NCBI RefSeq assembly: GCF_009834365.1
Contig: NZ_CP041348.1
Coordinates: 2,951,001 to 3,015,000 of the forward strand
Source: Komagataeibacter xylinus
GTDB lineage: Bacteria; Pseudomonadota; Alphaproteobacteria; Acetobacterales; Acetobacteraceae
Length of the DNA stretch: 64,000 nucleotides
Direction of reading: 5' to 3'
The translations under genes were made by a program, and so were the position numbers. Shown one piece after another: positions 44,425-54,476 of the stretch. How positions within the stretch are numbered: position 1 is the stretch's first letter; every line of letters starts with the position of its first letter. A model generated the notes under the pieces. That model saw only the letters and a list, made by a program, of their open reading frames with translations. It was not told the DNA's origin and did not search any database.

Positions 44425-45078
44425 TCATGCCCCTTCCCGCACGCCCAGACCGTGCAGGAAGAACCGCCACGTTTCATCAACATAGGCCGCGCGCGTGGTG
44501 GCATCGGGCATCGGGTGCCGTCCGAGCAGGCGCTGCTGTATGGCCCAGCCGGTCATGAGGCCGGTGAGCAGGCGGGCGGTGTGTTCAGTGTCATGGCCGG
44601 GCGGGATCTGCCCTGCCTCCCCCGCCGCACGCAGCAGCTTGATGATGCGCTGGTGAAAGGGGCCGACAATTTCATCCATCGCATGGTCGATCAGGGCGGG
44701 GTAGCGGTAGCCATCGGCAATCATCATGCGGTAGGTCGCGATCACGTCCTCCTGCATGATGAAGTCGAGCAGCATGCGGCAGACCGCATGCAGGGCCTGA
44801 AGCGGATCACGTAGCGACACCTGCGTGTCGTGCTCCAGAAGCTGCGCGCATAAATGGGTAATCACCGCCTTGAACAGCGCCTCCTTTGAGGCATAGCGAT
44901 GATACAGCGTCTGTTTGCTCGCACCTGCGGCGCGCGCGATCTGCCCCATCGAGGTACCCGCATAGCCATGGGCAATGAACAGATCTCCCGCCACTTCAAG
45001 CAGGTAACGGTCAAGCTGGGCTGAATCCTCTGGAGTGGGGCGGCCTGAGCGGCGCGGTCGGGCCATGGCGTTCGACAT
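44425..45078 (-). CDS. TetR-family repressor of the efflux operon (predicted)
   Basis: The 217-aa protein has an N-terminal TetR helix-turn-helix (GDLFIAHGYAGTSMGQIARAAGASKQTLYHRYASKEALF) and a C-terminal ligand domain. GGGAGA lies just before the start on the minus strand. It is divergent from the three-gene efflux operon at 45196 with a 117-base gap, the standard arrangement for a local repressor. I did not find a convincing palindrome in the gap by eye. Confidence 0.87.
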   Translation of the reverse strand: MSNAMARPRRSGRPTPEDSAQLDRYLLEVAGDLFIAHGYAGTSMGQIARAAGASKQTLYHRYASKEALFKAVITHLCAQLLEHDTQVSLRDPLQALHAVCRMLLDFIMQEDVIATYRMMIADGYRYPALIDHAMDEIVGPFHQRIIKLLRAAGEAGQIPPGHDTEHTARLLTGLMTGWAIQQRLLGRHPMPDATTRAAYVDETWRFFLHGLGVREGA

Positions 45079-45195
45079 CGTTGCTCTCCCGGTCTGGCGG
45101 CGGTCAGGGCACAGGCCCCGCGCTTATGTGGCTTGACCGGAGCGTATTGTCCATCCTAACAAAACCGTACCGACCCGTTCCATAAATGGTGGCGC

Positions 45196-46326
45196 ATGCC
45201 TGACACCCCCCCGACCGACCCTTCCCCCGCAGGCCAGCCTGCCACGCCCCAAAAACCGGCAGACCCGCGCAAGGCCACTATCCGCAAGATGGTGCTGGCC
45301 GGCATTGGCGGCGTCGCCCTCATAACCTTTGCCATATGGCTGGTGCATTGGTGGACGCATGGGCGCTTCATCCAGTCCACCAATGATGCCTATCTGCAGG
45401 CTGATCAGGTCACGGTCTCAACCCGTGTGGCGGGATTTGTGGATGAAGTGCTGGTGGCCGAAAACCAGAAGGTGAGCAAGGGCCAGATCCTGCTGCGCCT
45501 TGATGAGCGCGACCCGCGCGCGCGCTTCGAGCAGGCCCGCGCGCTGGCTGATCAGGGACAGGCCGCCATTACCCAGACCAAAGCCCAGATCGATGCGCAG
45601 GATGCCCAGATCGCGCAGGCACAGGCCCGCGTGCAGGCGGCACAGGCGCAGACCGATTTTGCCGACCGCGAGGTGGCCCGCTACCGCGCCCTTGCCGCAA
45701 CCGGCGCCGAAACCAGCGAGCATTATGACCAGTTGCGCAACAGCAGCGCGCAGGCCCATGCCCAGCTTGCCCAGGCCACCGCGGGCCTGCAGTCCGCCCA
45801 GCGCCAGCTTGCCACCTACAGCGCCGAGATCCTTCAGGCGCAGGCCCGCATTGAACAGGCCATTGCCCAGCAGCGCACGGCGCAGGTCGATCTTGACGCC
45901 ACCACCATCCGCGCCGCCATTGATGGCCGCGTGGGCGACAAGACCGCCCGCGTGGGGCAGTACGCCACCGTGGGCACACGCATGATGACCATCGTGCCGG
46001 TGCAGGACCTCTACCTCGTGGCCAACTTCAAGGAAACGCAGATCCGCCGCATGCGGCCCGGCCAGCCGGTTGAAGTCTCGGTTGATGCATTGGGGGGCAC
46101 CAAAATCAAGGGCACGGTCGAGAGTTTCGCGCCCGGCACCGGCGCGCAGTTCGCGCTGCTGCCGCCCGATAACGCCACCGGCAACTTCACCAAGGTCGTG
46201 CAGCGCGTGCCGGTGCGCATCCGCATCCAGCCTGAAGGGAGCGAACGTGCGGTGCTGGTGCCCGGCCTGTCGGTTACGGCTGCGGTCGATACACTGGTCG
46301 AGCCCACGGCGGATGGTGGGTCGTGA
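45196..46326 (+). CDS. HlyD/EmrA-type membrane fusion protein
   Basis: The 376-aa protein has a Pro-rich cytoplasmic N-terminus, one membrane helix (MVLAGIGGVALITFAIWLVHWW), a lipoyl half-motif with FIQSTNDAYLQADQVTVSTRVAGFV, a long coiled coil rich in Gln and Ala (about residues 110-225), and the beta-barrel segment RAAIDGRVGDKTARVGQYATVGTRMMTIVP. It links the inner-membrane pump to the outer-membrane channel. It overlaps the pump gene by GTGA. Confidence 0.88.
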   Translation: MPDTPPTDPSPAGQPATPQKPADPRKATIRKMVLAGIGGVALITFAIWLVHWWTHGRFIQSTNDAYLQADQVTVSTRVAGFVDEVLVAENQKVSKGQILLRLDERDPRARFEQARALADQGQAAITQTKAQIDAQDAQIAQAQARVQAAQAQTDFADREVARYRALAATGAETSEHYDQLRNSSAQAHAQLAQATAGLQSAQRQLATYSAEILQAQARIEQAIAQQRTAQVDLDATTIRAAIDGRVGDKTARVGQYATVGTRMMTIVPVQDLYLVANFKETQIRRMRPGQPVEVSVDALGGTKIKGTVESFAPGTGAQFALLPPDNATGNFTKVVQRVPVRIRIQPEGSERAVLVPGLSVTAAVDTLVEPTADGGS

Positions 46327-47855
46327 GCCCCACCGTCGCCCCGGCTGAAGAACAGGCCCCACCCGAAAAGGCGGATGCCGCCGCCTGGCTGGCCGTGGCG
46401 GCGGGCACCATCGGCGCGCTCATGGCAACGCTTGACACCTCCATCGTCAACTCCGCCCTGCCCACCATTCAGGGCGAGATCGGGGCCAGCAGCAGCGAGG
46501 GCACCTGGGTCACCACCGCCTATCTGGTGGCCGAGATTGTCATGATCCCGCTGGCGGGCTGGTTCGAGCGCATTTTCAAGCTGCGTAACTTCCTGCTCAT
46601 TGCCGCCGTGCTGTTCACCATCTTTTCCATGTGGTGCGGGCTGTCGCCCAACTTGCTGCACATGATCATCGGCCGCGTGGGTCAGGGCTTTACCGGGGGG
46701 GCAATGATCCCCACCGCCATGACCATCGTGGCAACACGCCTGCCGCCCGCCCAGCGCCCGGTGGGCATTGCGCTGTTTGGCATGACCGCCGTGCTCGGCC
46801 CCGTGATCGGGCCGGTGATCGGCGGCTGGCTGACCGAGAACCTGAGCTGGCATTACGCCTTCTTCCTCAACCTGCCCATCAGCATCGGGCTAGGGGTGCT
46901 GCTGTTCGTGGGGCTGCCTGCAGGCAAGATCGACTGGGGCGCCTTCCGTGAGACGGATTATTACGGGCTGGCGGGCCTGATCATGGGCCTCGGCGGCCTG
47001 ACCGTGGTGCTGGAGGAAGGACAGCGTGAACGCTGGTTTGAATCCGACATGATCCGTGAACTCAGCGTCATGTGCGCGATTGGCATGGCGCTGCTGGTCA
47101 TTGGCCAGTTCCGCTCGCCCCGGCCGGTCATTCACCTTAAAATACTGCTGCAAAAGAGCTTTTTTGGCGTTTTCATCCTCAGCCTCGGTGTGGGCGGCGC
47201 GCTTTACGGCATCCTGTATCTCATCCCGCAGTTTCTTGCCGCCGTGCCGGACTACAATTCCGAGCAGTCAGGCATGGTTGCGGCCATAAGCGGCGTGCCC
47301 ACACTGCTCATGCTGGCGGTGTTTCCCATTCTGGTGCGCAAGCTCGACATCCGCTTTGCCATCGGCTTTGGCATGTTCCTGTATGTGGTGAGCTGTTTCA
47401 TGAACGCCCATCTCTCGCCCGACAGCGCGGGCGAGCACTTCTTCTGGTCACAGATCGTGCGCGGGTTTGCACAGTTCTTCTCGCTGCTATTCCTCAACCA
47501 GGCCGCGACAAGCGCCGTGCCCATACAGTATGCCGAGGATGCATCCGGCCTGTTCAACGCCGCGCGTAACCTTGGCGGCTCGTTCGGGCTGGCGGCGGTG
47601 GCCACCCTGCATGACCGCAGGCTGGACCTGCACACCGCCCGCCTGGAGGAAACGGTCACCGCCAACTCCCTGGTCGGGCAGGACTTCGTGCAGCATTTCG
47701 GCCTCGCCCGCCTGAGTGCGCTCATTACCCGACAGGCCACGGTCATGACCTATAGCGACCTGTTCTGGATATTTGGCATCGCATTGCTGGCCATGCTGCC
47801 ACTGGTCATGCTGATCAAACCTCTCCCCAAAGACGCCGGCATGACGGTGGGATGA
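46323..47855 (+). CDS. EmrB-type MFS drug:H+ antiporter (DHA2)
   Basis: The 510-aa protein has 14 membrane helices and the DHA2 signatures LMATLDTSIVNSALPTIQGEIG (motif D1), IGRVGQGFTGGAMIPTAMTIV and GMTAVLGPVIGPVIGGWL (motif C of antiporters). It starts with GTG overlapping the fusion protein gene and overlaps the next gene by 4 bases. Substrates are probably hydrophobic drugs or organic acids; acetic acid bacteria carry several such pumps. Confidence 0.9.
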   Translation: MSPTVAPAEEQAPPEKADAAAWLAVAAGTIGALMATLDTSIVNSALPTIQGEIGASSSEGTWVTTAYLVAEIVMIPLAGWFERIFKLRNFLLIAAVLFTIFSMWCGLSPNLLHMIIGRVGQGFTGGAMIPTAMTIVATRLPPAQRPVGIALFGMTAVLGPVIGPVIGGWLTENLSWHYAFFLNLPISIGLGVLLFVGLPAGKIDWGAFRETDYYGLAGLIMGLGGLTVVLEEGQRERWFESDMIRELSVMCAIGMALLVIGQFRSPRPVIHLKILLQKSFFGVFILSLGVGGALYGILYLIPQFLAAVPDYNSEQSGMVAAISGVPTLLMLAVFPILVRKLDIRFAIGFGMFLYVVSCFMNAHLSPDSAGEHFFWSQIVRGFAQFFSLLFLNQAATSAVPIQYAEDASGLFNAARNLGGSFGLAAVATLHDRRLDLHTARLEETVTANSLVGQDFVQHFGLARLSALITRQATVMTYSDLFWIFGIALLAMLPLVMLIKPLPKDAGMTVG

Positions 47856-49384
47856 CAGATATGAAGCGCCTTTTCCCCTCCCTGTGCCGCACGCCACGCC
47901 GCCTTGCGCTGGGTGCTGCCGCAAGCCTTCCCCTTGCCGCCTGCTCGGTCGGGCCGGACTACAAGGGCCCGCCCCATGTGGCCCCCGTGGCCGAGCACGC
48001 ACGGACCTTCAACCGCGCCGACCCCCTGCGCACGACAGCGCAGGAACCTCTGGCGCAGTGGTGGACCGGGCTCAATGACCCGATCCTGAACACACTCATC
48101 ACCACCGCACTGCAAAACAGCCCCGACGTAAAGCAGGCCGCCGCCCGCCTGCACACAGCCCGCGCCACCCAGCGCGAGCGCTTTGCGGGCTTTTTCCCCG
48201 GTGGTGGGGCCGCAGCCTTCTGGGACCGCACGCGCATCCCCACGGGTGATATCACGTCCGTGCTGGGCGGCAGCGGGGCCGAGCAGGCCATGACGCTGCC
48301 GCCAGCCATCAAGTCCGATTCCTACGGCGCGGGTTTCGATGCCAGCTGGGAAATCGACCCTTTTGGCGGCAACCGGCGCGGCTATGAGGGCGCACGCGCA
48401 CAAAGCGAGGCGCAACTGGCCCAGCTGGCCGATACACGGCTGCGCCTCGTGGCTGACGTGGCACGTAATTATGTCAGCCTGCGTGATGTGCAGAACCGTC
48501 TGGCGCTGATGGAGCGCACGATCACGATCGAGCGCCAGATGCTGGACCTGACCCGCCAGCGCCGCGCCCAGGGCACCGTATCGCAGGAGGACGTGGCCCG
48601 CTTTGCAGGCCAGCTTGCGCAGGTCGAGGGCGCCATTGCCCCGATGAAAGCCCAGCAGGCCAGCTATATGGATGCGCTTGCCACCCTTGTGGGCCGTGAG
48701 CCCGGGCAGCTTGACGCCATGCTGGCCAGCCCCGCTCCCGTGCCCGTCCCACCTGCGGTGGTGCCGGTGGGCAGCCCGGGTGACATGATCCGCCGGCGGC
48801 CCGACATTCGCGTGGCCGAGCGTGATATTGCCGCCAATAATGCCCAGATCGGTCAGGCCATCGGGCAGTATTTTCCCAAAGTCAGCCTGTTTGGCACGGT
48901 AGGCTTTACCGGGGCGAACGGGCAGCGGTTCTTCTCGGGCGACAGTTTTTCCTACATGGGTGGGCCGACGCTGGAATGGAGCATCCTGAACTTTGCCCGC
49001 ACCAACTCACGCGTGGGGCAGGCCAAGGGCGGGCGAGATGCGGCGCTGGCACATTATCAGACCGTGGTGCTCGCTGCCCTGCAGGATGCGGAAGGCGCCC
49101 TTTCGCGCTTTGGCCACCAGCGCGAATACGTGCTCAAGCTCGATGAGGCCCGCACCGCCTCTGACCAGTCATGGACACTGGCCCAGCAGCGCCAGCGCGC
49201 GGGCACGCTCTCGGTCATTGACGCGCTGGATGTTGAACGCCAGCGCATCCAGATCGAACAGCAGCAGGCACAGGCGCGCGCCAGCATGACGACCGATTAC
49301 ATCGCCGTGCAAAAGGCGCTCGGCCTGGGCTGGCAGGCAGCACCTGGCGCGCAGACCGTGGCACTACAGTCTGCAGCGCATTGA
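47852..49384 (+). CDS. Outer-membrane efflux lipoprotein (OprM/NodT type)
   Basis: The 510-aa protein has a lipoprotein signal (LPLAACSVGPDYKGPP, Cys near residue 31) and two outer-membrane efflux repeats. Conserved blocks include WWTGLNDPILNTLI near the start and SPGDMIRRRPDIRVAERDIAANNAQIGQA in the middle. It completes a three-part pump with the two preceding genes and overlaps the pump gene by ATGA. A strong hairpin follows its stop. Confidence 0.9.
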   Translation: MTDMKRLFPSLCRTPRRLALGAAASLPLAACSVGPDYKGPPHVAPVAEHARTFNRADPLRTTAQEPLAQWWTGLNDPILNTLITTALQNSPDVKQAAARLHTARATQRERFAGFFPGGGAAAFWDRTRIPTGDITSVLGGSGAEQAMTLPPAIKSDSYGAGFDASWEIDPFGGNRRGYEGARAQSEAQLAQLADTRLRLVADVARNYVSLRDVQNRLALMERTITIERQMLDLTRQRRAQGTVSQEDVARFAGQLAQVEGAIAPMKAQQASYMDALATLVGREPGQLDAMLASPAPVPVPPAVVPVGSPGDMIRRRPDIRVAERDIAANNAQIGQAIGQYFPKVSLFGTVGFTGANGQRFFSGDSFSYMGGPTLEWSILNFARTNSRVGQAKGGRDAALAHYQTVVLAALQDAEGALSRFGHQREYVLKLDEARTASDQSWTLAQQRQRAGTLSVIDALDVERQRIQIEQQQAQARASMTTDYIAVQKALGLGWQAAPGAQTVALQSAAH

Positions 49385-49387
49385 CGT

Positions 49388-49422
49388 GACATGGCCTGCG
49401 CTGGTGCGCAGGTCGCCATGTC
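49388..49422 (+). terminator. Terminator after the efflux operon
   Basis: CCTGCGC-TGGT-GCGCAGG forms a 7-bp stem with tetraloop, enlarged by GACATGG / CCATGTC outside a 3-base bulge. It begins 4 bases after the stop codon. The following 190 bases to the next gene show no supported frame. Confidence 0.6.
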
Positions 49423-49611
49423 CGTCTCTTTCGTTGCCGCCATATCCTTTCGTAATTGCATGCCGCGGTGTCGGGGTCTGCATGAAATGCGGAACGCGGA
49501 TGTTACAATTTGCAATGCAACTCCTGCGCCCAAAGCGATGCCCGGACCTTGCCATCATGCCTGCTCTGAATTCATAACGGTATGCAATAGCACCAGGCAG
49601 GAGACCGGGCT

Positions 49612-51150
49612 TTGCAATTTACCCACATGCGGGGCTATGCAAGCATAGTCCTCTCGGCAATGCTGTGCTGCACATCCGCTCCGCCCGTATGGGCCGCAAC
49701 ACCCGCGGCGCCTGCACAGATCGCAGCCCCCGCTCCCGTCAGGACCAGTGCGCCCGACACCATCATGGTCAATGACCTCGAGCGGCGCACCTTCCAGTGG
49801 TTCTGGGATGCAGGCGACCCGCATACCGGCCTTGTGCCCGACCGCTACCCCTCGCCCCAGACCCTGAGCAGCGTGGCGTCCGTGGGCTTTGCGCTCACCG
49901 CCTATGGCATCGGGGCCGAGCGTGGCTATATCACCCGTGCGCAGGCGGTGCAGCGTACACTCGCAACCCTGCGCTACCTGATGCAGAGCCCGCAGAATGA
50001 CAGCCCGGACAAGGCCGCCGGTTATCATGGCTTCTATTACCACTTCCTCGATAAAACGACCGGCCTGCGCTTCAACCGTGATATCGAACTCTCCAGCATC
50101 GATACATCGCTGCTCATGCAGGGCGTGCTGTTTGCGCAGGCCTATTACACCCGCGACACGGCCCCCGAGCATGAAATCCGCACCCTGGCGGACAAACTGT
50201 ACGAACGCGTGGACTGGCAGTGGATGCGCAGGCCCGATAACCGGCTGAGCATGGGCTGGAGCCCCGAGCACCAGTTCATTCCCAATTACTGGGAAGGCTA
50301 CAGCGAGGGGATGATGGCCTATATCCTTGCCCTCGGCGCACCAACCCACGGGCTGGAACCCGCATCATGGCAGGCCTGGCTTGCTACCAACAACCAGCGC
50401 TGGGGCGATTATTACGGCCAGACCTTCCTCAACTTCGCGCCGCTTTTTGGCCACCAGTACACCCATGCATGGATTGATTTTCGCGGATTGCATGATGCCT
50501 GGACGCGCGAGAAGCAGATCGATTACTTCGAGAACAGTCGCCGCGCGGTCTATGCCCAGCAGGCCTATGCCATTGCCAACCCCGGCAAATGGCAGGGCTA
50601 CAGCGCCACGATGTGGGGCCTGACCGCATGTGATGGCCCAGGCGACACCACGCAGCAGATCGACGGGCAGGCGCGACATTTCCTGTCCTATTCCGCCCGT
50701 GGCGCGGGGCGTGACTATACGCAGGATGACGGCACCATTGCGCCGACTGCCGCGGCCGGTTCCATCGCATTTGCGCCCGAGATCGTGCTGCCCACCCTGC
50801 GCGACATGAAGGCGCGGTATGGCCAGCAGATTTATGGCCGGTACGGCTTTGTGGATGCGTTCAACCCCAGCTTTCACGATGGCAAAACATTCTGGACCGA
50901 CCATGAATATCTTGGCATCGACCAGGGGCCGATCCTGCTCATGATTGAAAACTGGCGCAGCGGGCTGGTGTGGAACGTGATGAAGCGCAGCCCCTATATC
51001 CGCACAGGACTTGAACGTGCGGGTTTCGAGGGCGGCTGGCTGCCTGCGCCCCCCGTTACCGCAACCGCCCCACAGCCCACGGCACAGCCCGCAGCGATGG
51101 ACGGCGCGCATGCCAGCGCCGTGCTGCCTGCGGCACCCCATCCCTCATAA
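49612..51150 (+). CDS. Glucoamylase-family (PF10091-type) secreted protein
   Basis: The 512-aa protein has a signal peptide (GYASIVLSAMLCCTSAPPVWA) and the glycoamylase-like domain: LERRTFQWFWDAGDPHTGLVPDR, GFALTAYGIGAERGYI, ELSSIDTSLLMQGVLFA, NYWEGYSEGMMAYILALG, FDAFNP-like VDAFNPSF and YLGIDQGPILLMIENWRSG. Family members include beta-1,2-glucan hydrolases. A TTG start at 49612 is favoured because AGGAGA lies 7 bases before it; ATG 49627 lacks a site. The C-terminus is a low-complexity Pro/Ala tail. It may trim a periplasmic glucan. Confidence 0.82.
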   Translation: MQFTHMRGYASIVLSAMLCCTSAPPVWAATPAAPAQIAAPAPVRTSAPDTIMVNDLERRTFQWFWDAGDPHTGLVPDRYPSPQTLSSVASVGFALTAYGIGAERGYITRAQAVQRTLATLRYLMQSPQNDSPDKAAGYHGFYYHFLDKTTGLRFNRDIELSSIDTSLLMQGVLFAQAYYTRDTAPEHEIRTLADKLYERVDWQWMRRPDNRLSMGWSPEHQFIPNYWEGYSEGMMAYILALGAPTHGLEPASWQAWLATNNQRWGDYYGQTFLNFAPLFGHQYTHAWIDFRGLHDAWTREKQIDYFENSRRAVYAQQAYAIANPGKWQGYSATMWGLTACDGPGDTTQQIDGQARHFLSYSARGAGRDYTQDDGTIAPTAAAGSIAFAPEIVLPTLRDMKARYGQQIYGRYGFVDAFNPSFHDGKTFWTDHEYLGIDQGPILLMIENWRSGLVWNVMKRSPYIRTGLERAGFEGGWLPAPPVTATAPQPTAQPAAMDGAHASAVLPAAPHPS

Positions 51151-51178
51151 AGGCGATACCCGAAACCGTGATCAGGGA

Positions 51179-52570
51179 TTACGGGGCCGCATCGATCGGC
51201 ACCACGTCAATCAGCTTCTTGTTGACGAATTCCTGAATGCCGAGCGAGGACAGCTCCCGCCCGAACCCCGAGCGCTTGACCCCGCCAAATGGCAGGTCGC
51301 ATGTGGTCCATGTGGGGTGGTTGATATAGACCATGCCGGTCTCGATCTGCTCAGCCACCCGCACGCCCCGCGCGGTATCGCTGGTAAAGACTGACCCGCC
51401 AAGCCCGTACGGATTGTCATTGGCAAGCTGTATGGCTTCCTCATCATCGCGCACCCGGAAGAACATGGCCACGGGGCCGAACAGTTCCTGATGAAAGATC
51501 GGGTTCTCCGGCGTGACGCCGGTCAGGATGGTTGTCTGCACGAACGCACCGGTCTCGGGCGGGGCCTCGCCCACGCGGATGGCGATCGCACCGTGCTTGA
51601 CCGCAAGGGCGACCTGATCGTTCAGCTGGTCAGCCGCGCCCTGCGATGAAAGGGGTGGAACGCCGCTTTTCTCATCCATCGGGTCACCGGGCACGAGTTT
51701 GGCCAGAGCTGTCTGGAACCGGTCGAGGAATTCATCTGCAATCGAGTCCGCCACGATGATGCGCTTGGAGGCGACACAGCACTGCCCGCCATTGTTCATG
51801 CGCCCCCACACCGCCCATTTGACAGCTTTTTCCATATCGGCGTCATCCAGCACGATAAAGGCATCGCTCCCGCCAAGTTCCATGGTGGTTTTCTTGAGCG
51901 CCTTGCCCGCCTGCGCCGCCACGATGGCCCCTGCCCCCTCGCTGCCGGTCAGCGCCACGCCAATCACCCGGTCATCGGCAATGATCTGGCCCAACTGGTC
52001 ACGCGTGGCGTAGAGATTGGTGTACAGCCCTTCCGGCGCGCCAGCGTCCCGGAAGAGCTGCTCGAAGGCGGCAGCCGATTGCGGCACGTTGGAGGCATGC
52101 TTGACCACCACCACGTTGCCCGCCATGAACTGCGGCCCGACCACGCGGGCAAGCTGGTAGTAAGGGAAGTTCCATGGCTCGATGGCAAACACGATGCCCA
52201 GCGGCTGGCTGACCAGCATGGCATTGTCGCCCCGGCCACTTTTTTCGGTCAGTTTCTGCGGAGCGAGGAATTCCTCGGCATGATCGGCGTAATATTGCAG
52301 GATATCGGCCGAGAGTTCGACTTCCGCCAGACTCTCACGGTAGAGCTTGCCCATCTCGAGTGTGAGCAGGCGGGCGTAATGGTCGTTATTCTGGCGCAGT
52401 AACTGCGCCGCGCGCCCCACAATGGCCGCCCGTGCGCTGAAGGGCTGTTTCGACCACTGCCGGTAGGTCGCCTGGGCGCAATCGAGCTTCTGCGCCAGTT
52501 CAGCATCTGTCAGGTCAGGGAATGTCGCGAGGGTCTCGTTGGTAAACGGATTGATGGTCCTGTAGGCCAT
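51179..52570 (-). CDS. NAD(P)-dependent succinate-semialdehyde/aldehyde dehydrogenase
   Basis: The 463-aa protein has MELGGSDAFIVLDDADMEKAV (catalytic Glu), NNGGQCCVASKRIIV (catalytic Cys), GVALTGSEGAGAIVA (cofactor binding) and the C-terminal PFGGVKRSGFGRELSSLGIQEFVN. It is closest to Sad/GabD-like semialdehyde dehydrogenases. ATG 52570 is preceded on the minus strand by GGAGG; the longer frame to 52657 is not supported. It lies downstream of the ahp locus but is separated from it by a dispersed repeat. Confidence 0.88.
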   Translation of the reverse strand: MAYRTINPFTNETLATFPDLTDAELAQKLDCAQATYRQWSKQPFSARAAIVGRAAQLLRQNNDHYARLLTLEMGKLYRESLAEVELSADILQYYADHAEEFLAPQKLTEKSGRGDNAMLVSQPLGIVFAIEPWNFPYYQLARVVGPQFMAGNVVVVKHASNVPQSAAAFEQLFRDAGAPEGLYTNLYATRDQLGQIIADDRVIGVALTGSEGAGAIVAAQAGKALKKTTMELGGSDAFIVLDDADMEKAVKWAVWGRMNNGGQCCVASKRIIVADSIADEFLDRFQTALAKLVPGDPMDEKSGVPPLSSQGAADQLNDQVALAVKHGAIAIRVGEAPPETGAFVQTTILTGVTPENPIFHQELFGPVAMFFRVRDDEEAIQLANDNPYGLGGSVFTSDTARGVRVAEQIETGMVYINHPTWTTCDLPFGGVKRSGFGRELSSLGIQEFVNKKLIDVVPIDAAP

Positions 52571-52750
52571 TGCTCTGCCTCCGTACGAAATGATGCAGGC
52601 TCTTCCGTGCAGTAGCGACCTGATTGCCCCCTCATAGGGCATGGGCTGCCCCTGCATGCTGCCTGTTCTGGCCCAACGGCAGGCAGCAGCGCAGGTTGCC
52701 TGCCATTTTGGCTTGTGAGCGGCATTTCATGATGGCAGTGAGCAAAAACA

Positions 52751-52832
52751 ATAAAAGTTTTGGGGCGCCGCCCTTTTTTTAAAAAGGCGGCATTATTCAA
52801 AGCTTTTTGAAAGAAGCCTCGCCAGAAACCTG
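52751..52832. repeat. Dispersed intergenic hairpin repeat, copy 2
   Basis: ATAAAAGTTTTGGGGCGCCG, then CCC with a T-run, A-run and GGCGGCATTATTCAAAGC, then TTTTTGAAAGAAGCC. It is the inverted copy of 15125-15205, with the same order of A/T flank, CCGCC / GGCGG stem and AAAGCTTT flank. It lies 17 bases beyond the ahpF stop (minus strand) and upstream of the dehydrogenase gene, so its stem and T-runs probably terminate the ahp transcript. Confidence 0.75.
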
Positions 52833-52848
52833 TTTGGGCGGCCCCGGT

Positions 52849-54432
52849 TCAGGCTGGCACCTTCTTCTCCACCGGCGCTGGCACGCGGATGAGGTAGTCA
52901 AATGCCGACAGCGCCGCCTTGGCGCCATCGCCTATGGCAATGACGATCTGCTTGTAGGGCGTGGTGGTGGCATCGCCTGCGGCAAACACGCCGGGCACCG
53001 AGGTCGCGCCATGGTCATTGACCACGATCTCGCCAAACGCGTTGCGCTCCACGGTATCCTTCAGCCAGTCCGTATTGGGCAGCAGGCCGATCTGAACGAA
53101 CACCCCTTCAAGATCGACATGATGATCCGCCCCGTCGCCACCGCGATAGGTCAGGCCGGTCACGTTGCGGCCATTGCCCTCGATGCGGGTGGTCAGCGCC
53201 TCGGTCAGCACGGTCACGTTGGGCAGGGTGGCGAGCTTGTCGCACAGCACCTTGTCCGCCTTGAGGTGAGAGCCGCGCTGGAGCAGGGTAACGTGCGCCA
53301 CGATACCGGCAAGGTCGATGGCCGCCTCCACCCCGCTATTGCCGCCGCCTGCCACCGCCACGCGCTTGCCCTTGTAGAACGGGCCATCGCAATGCGGGCA
53401 GTAGGCCACGCCCTTGTTGCGGTATTCTTCCTCGCCCGGCACGCCGAGGTGGCGCCAGTGCGCGCCGGTGGCCACGATGACGGTGCGGGCGTGAAGGATC
53501 GCACCACTTTCCAGCGCCACGCCATGCAGCCCGCCGGGATGAACGGCAGGGAAGAGTTCGGTCGCGACTTCGCCTGGTATCACATCGACATCATAGGCAC
53601 GGACATGGGCTTCCAGCGCTGCGGAGAGCCTGGGGCCGGTTGTCTCGGGCACGGAGATGAAGTTCTCGATGCCCTCGGTATCCATCATCTGGCCGCCAAA
53701 ACGCTCGGCCACCAGCCCGGTGCGCACGCCCTTGCGCGCCGCATAGACCGCAGCCGAGGCCCCTGCCGGGCCACTGCCGATGATCAGCACGTCAAAGGGC
53801 GCGATATCCTTCAGTTTTGCCGCGGCACGTTTCGGCGCATCCGCATCAAGCTTCGCCAGGATCTGGCCCGCATCGGTGCGGCCGGTCTCGAACAGCTGGC
53901 CATTGAGGTAGACCTGCGGCACCGACATGATGTTGCGCGCCGTCACCTCATCCTGAAACAGCGCGCCATCAATCGTCACATTGTGGATGTTGGGGTTGAT
54001 GACACTCATGGCGTTGAGCGCCTGCACCACATCCGGGCAGTTCTGGCATGACAGCGCCACATAGGTCTCGAAATTGTACTGCCCTGGCAGGGCGCGGATC
54101 TGGGCCACCATGTCATCGGAGAATTTGGGCGCGTGGCCGCCCACCTGCAGCATGGCAAGCACGAAAGACGTGAATTCATGGCCCATGGGAATGGCGGCGA
54201 AGCTCACGCTCCCCGCCTTCGCCCCGGCCTGTCTGATGACAAAGGAAGGCCTGCGCGTGGCCTCGCCCTGCTCGCTGACCTGCACCCTGTCGGAAAGGGC
54301 GGCGACCTCGTGCAGCAGTTCATGCATCTCACGCGAGGGCGGGCTGTCATCTAGCGAGGCTTCGAGCACGATGGGGTGCGCGAGGCTGGCGAGGTAACCC
54401 TTGAGCTGCGTCTTGATGGCATCTTGCAACAT
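52849..54432 (-). CDS. ahpF: Alkyl hydroperoxide reductase flavoprotein AhpF
   Basis: The 527-aa flavoenzyme has an N-terminal tandem thioredoxin-like domain with SCQNCPDV (C-x-x-C), an FAD-binding [17 protein letters not shown], the active disulfide [13 protein letters not shown], an NADH-binding [18 protein letters not shown] and the C-terminal [15 protein letters not shown]. This is the complete AhpF layout (E. coli 521 aa). It passes electrons from NADH to AhpC. ATG 54432 begins the NTD motif [13 protein letters not shown]. It lies 86 bases downstream of ahpC with a hairpin between. Confidence 0.95.
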   Translation of the reverse strand: MLQDAIKTQLKGYLASLAHPIVLEASLDDSPPSREMHELLHEVAALSDRVQVSEQGEATRRPSFVIRQAGAKAGSVSFAAIPMGHEFTSFVLAMLQVGGHAPKFSDDMVAQIRALPGQYNFETYVALSCQNCPDVVQALNAMSVINPNIHNVTIDGALFQDEVTARNIMSVPQVYLNGQLFETGRTDAGQILAKLDADAPKRAAAKLKDIAPFDVLIIGSGPAGASAAVYAARKGVRTGLVAERFGGQMMDTEGIENFISVPETTGPRLSAALEAHVRAYDVDVIPGEVATELFPAVHPGGLHGVALESGAILHARTVIVATGAHWRHLGVPGEEEYRNKGVAYCPHCDGPFYKGKRVAVAGGGNSGVEAAIDLAGIVAHVTLLQRGSHLKADKVLCDKLATLPNVTVLTEALTTRIEGNGRNVTGLTYRGGDGADHHVDLEGVFVQIGLLPNTDWLKDTVERNAFGEIVVNDHGATSVPGVFAAGDATTTPYKQIVIAIGDGAKAALSAFDYLIRVPAPVEKKVPA

Positions 54433-54476
54433 GGCACGTCTCTCCACTTTTTCAGGCAGGGTGTGCGGGGCTCTGA

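Noticed and set aside
52807..54051. Long plus-strand frame (414 codons) opposite ahpF
   Set aside because: It is the antisense frame of a well-supported AhpF with all motifs. Its translation is His/Gly/Arg-rich without domains, as expected for a shadow in GC-rich DNA.
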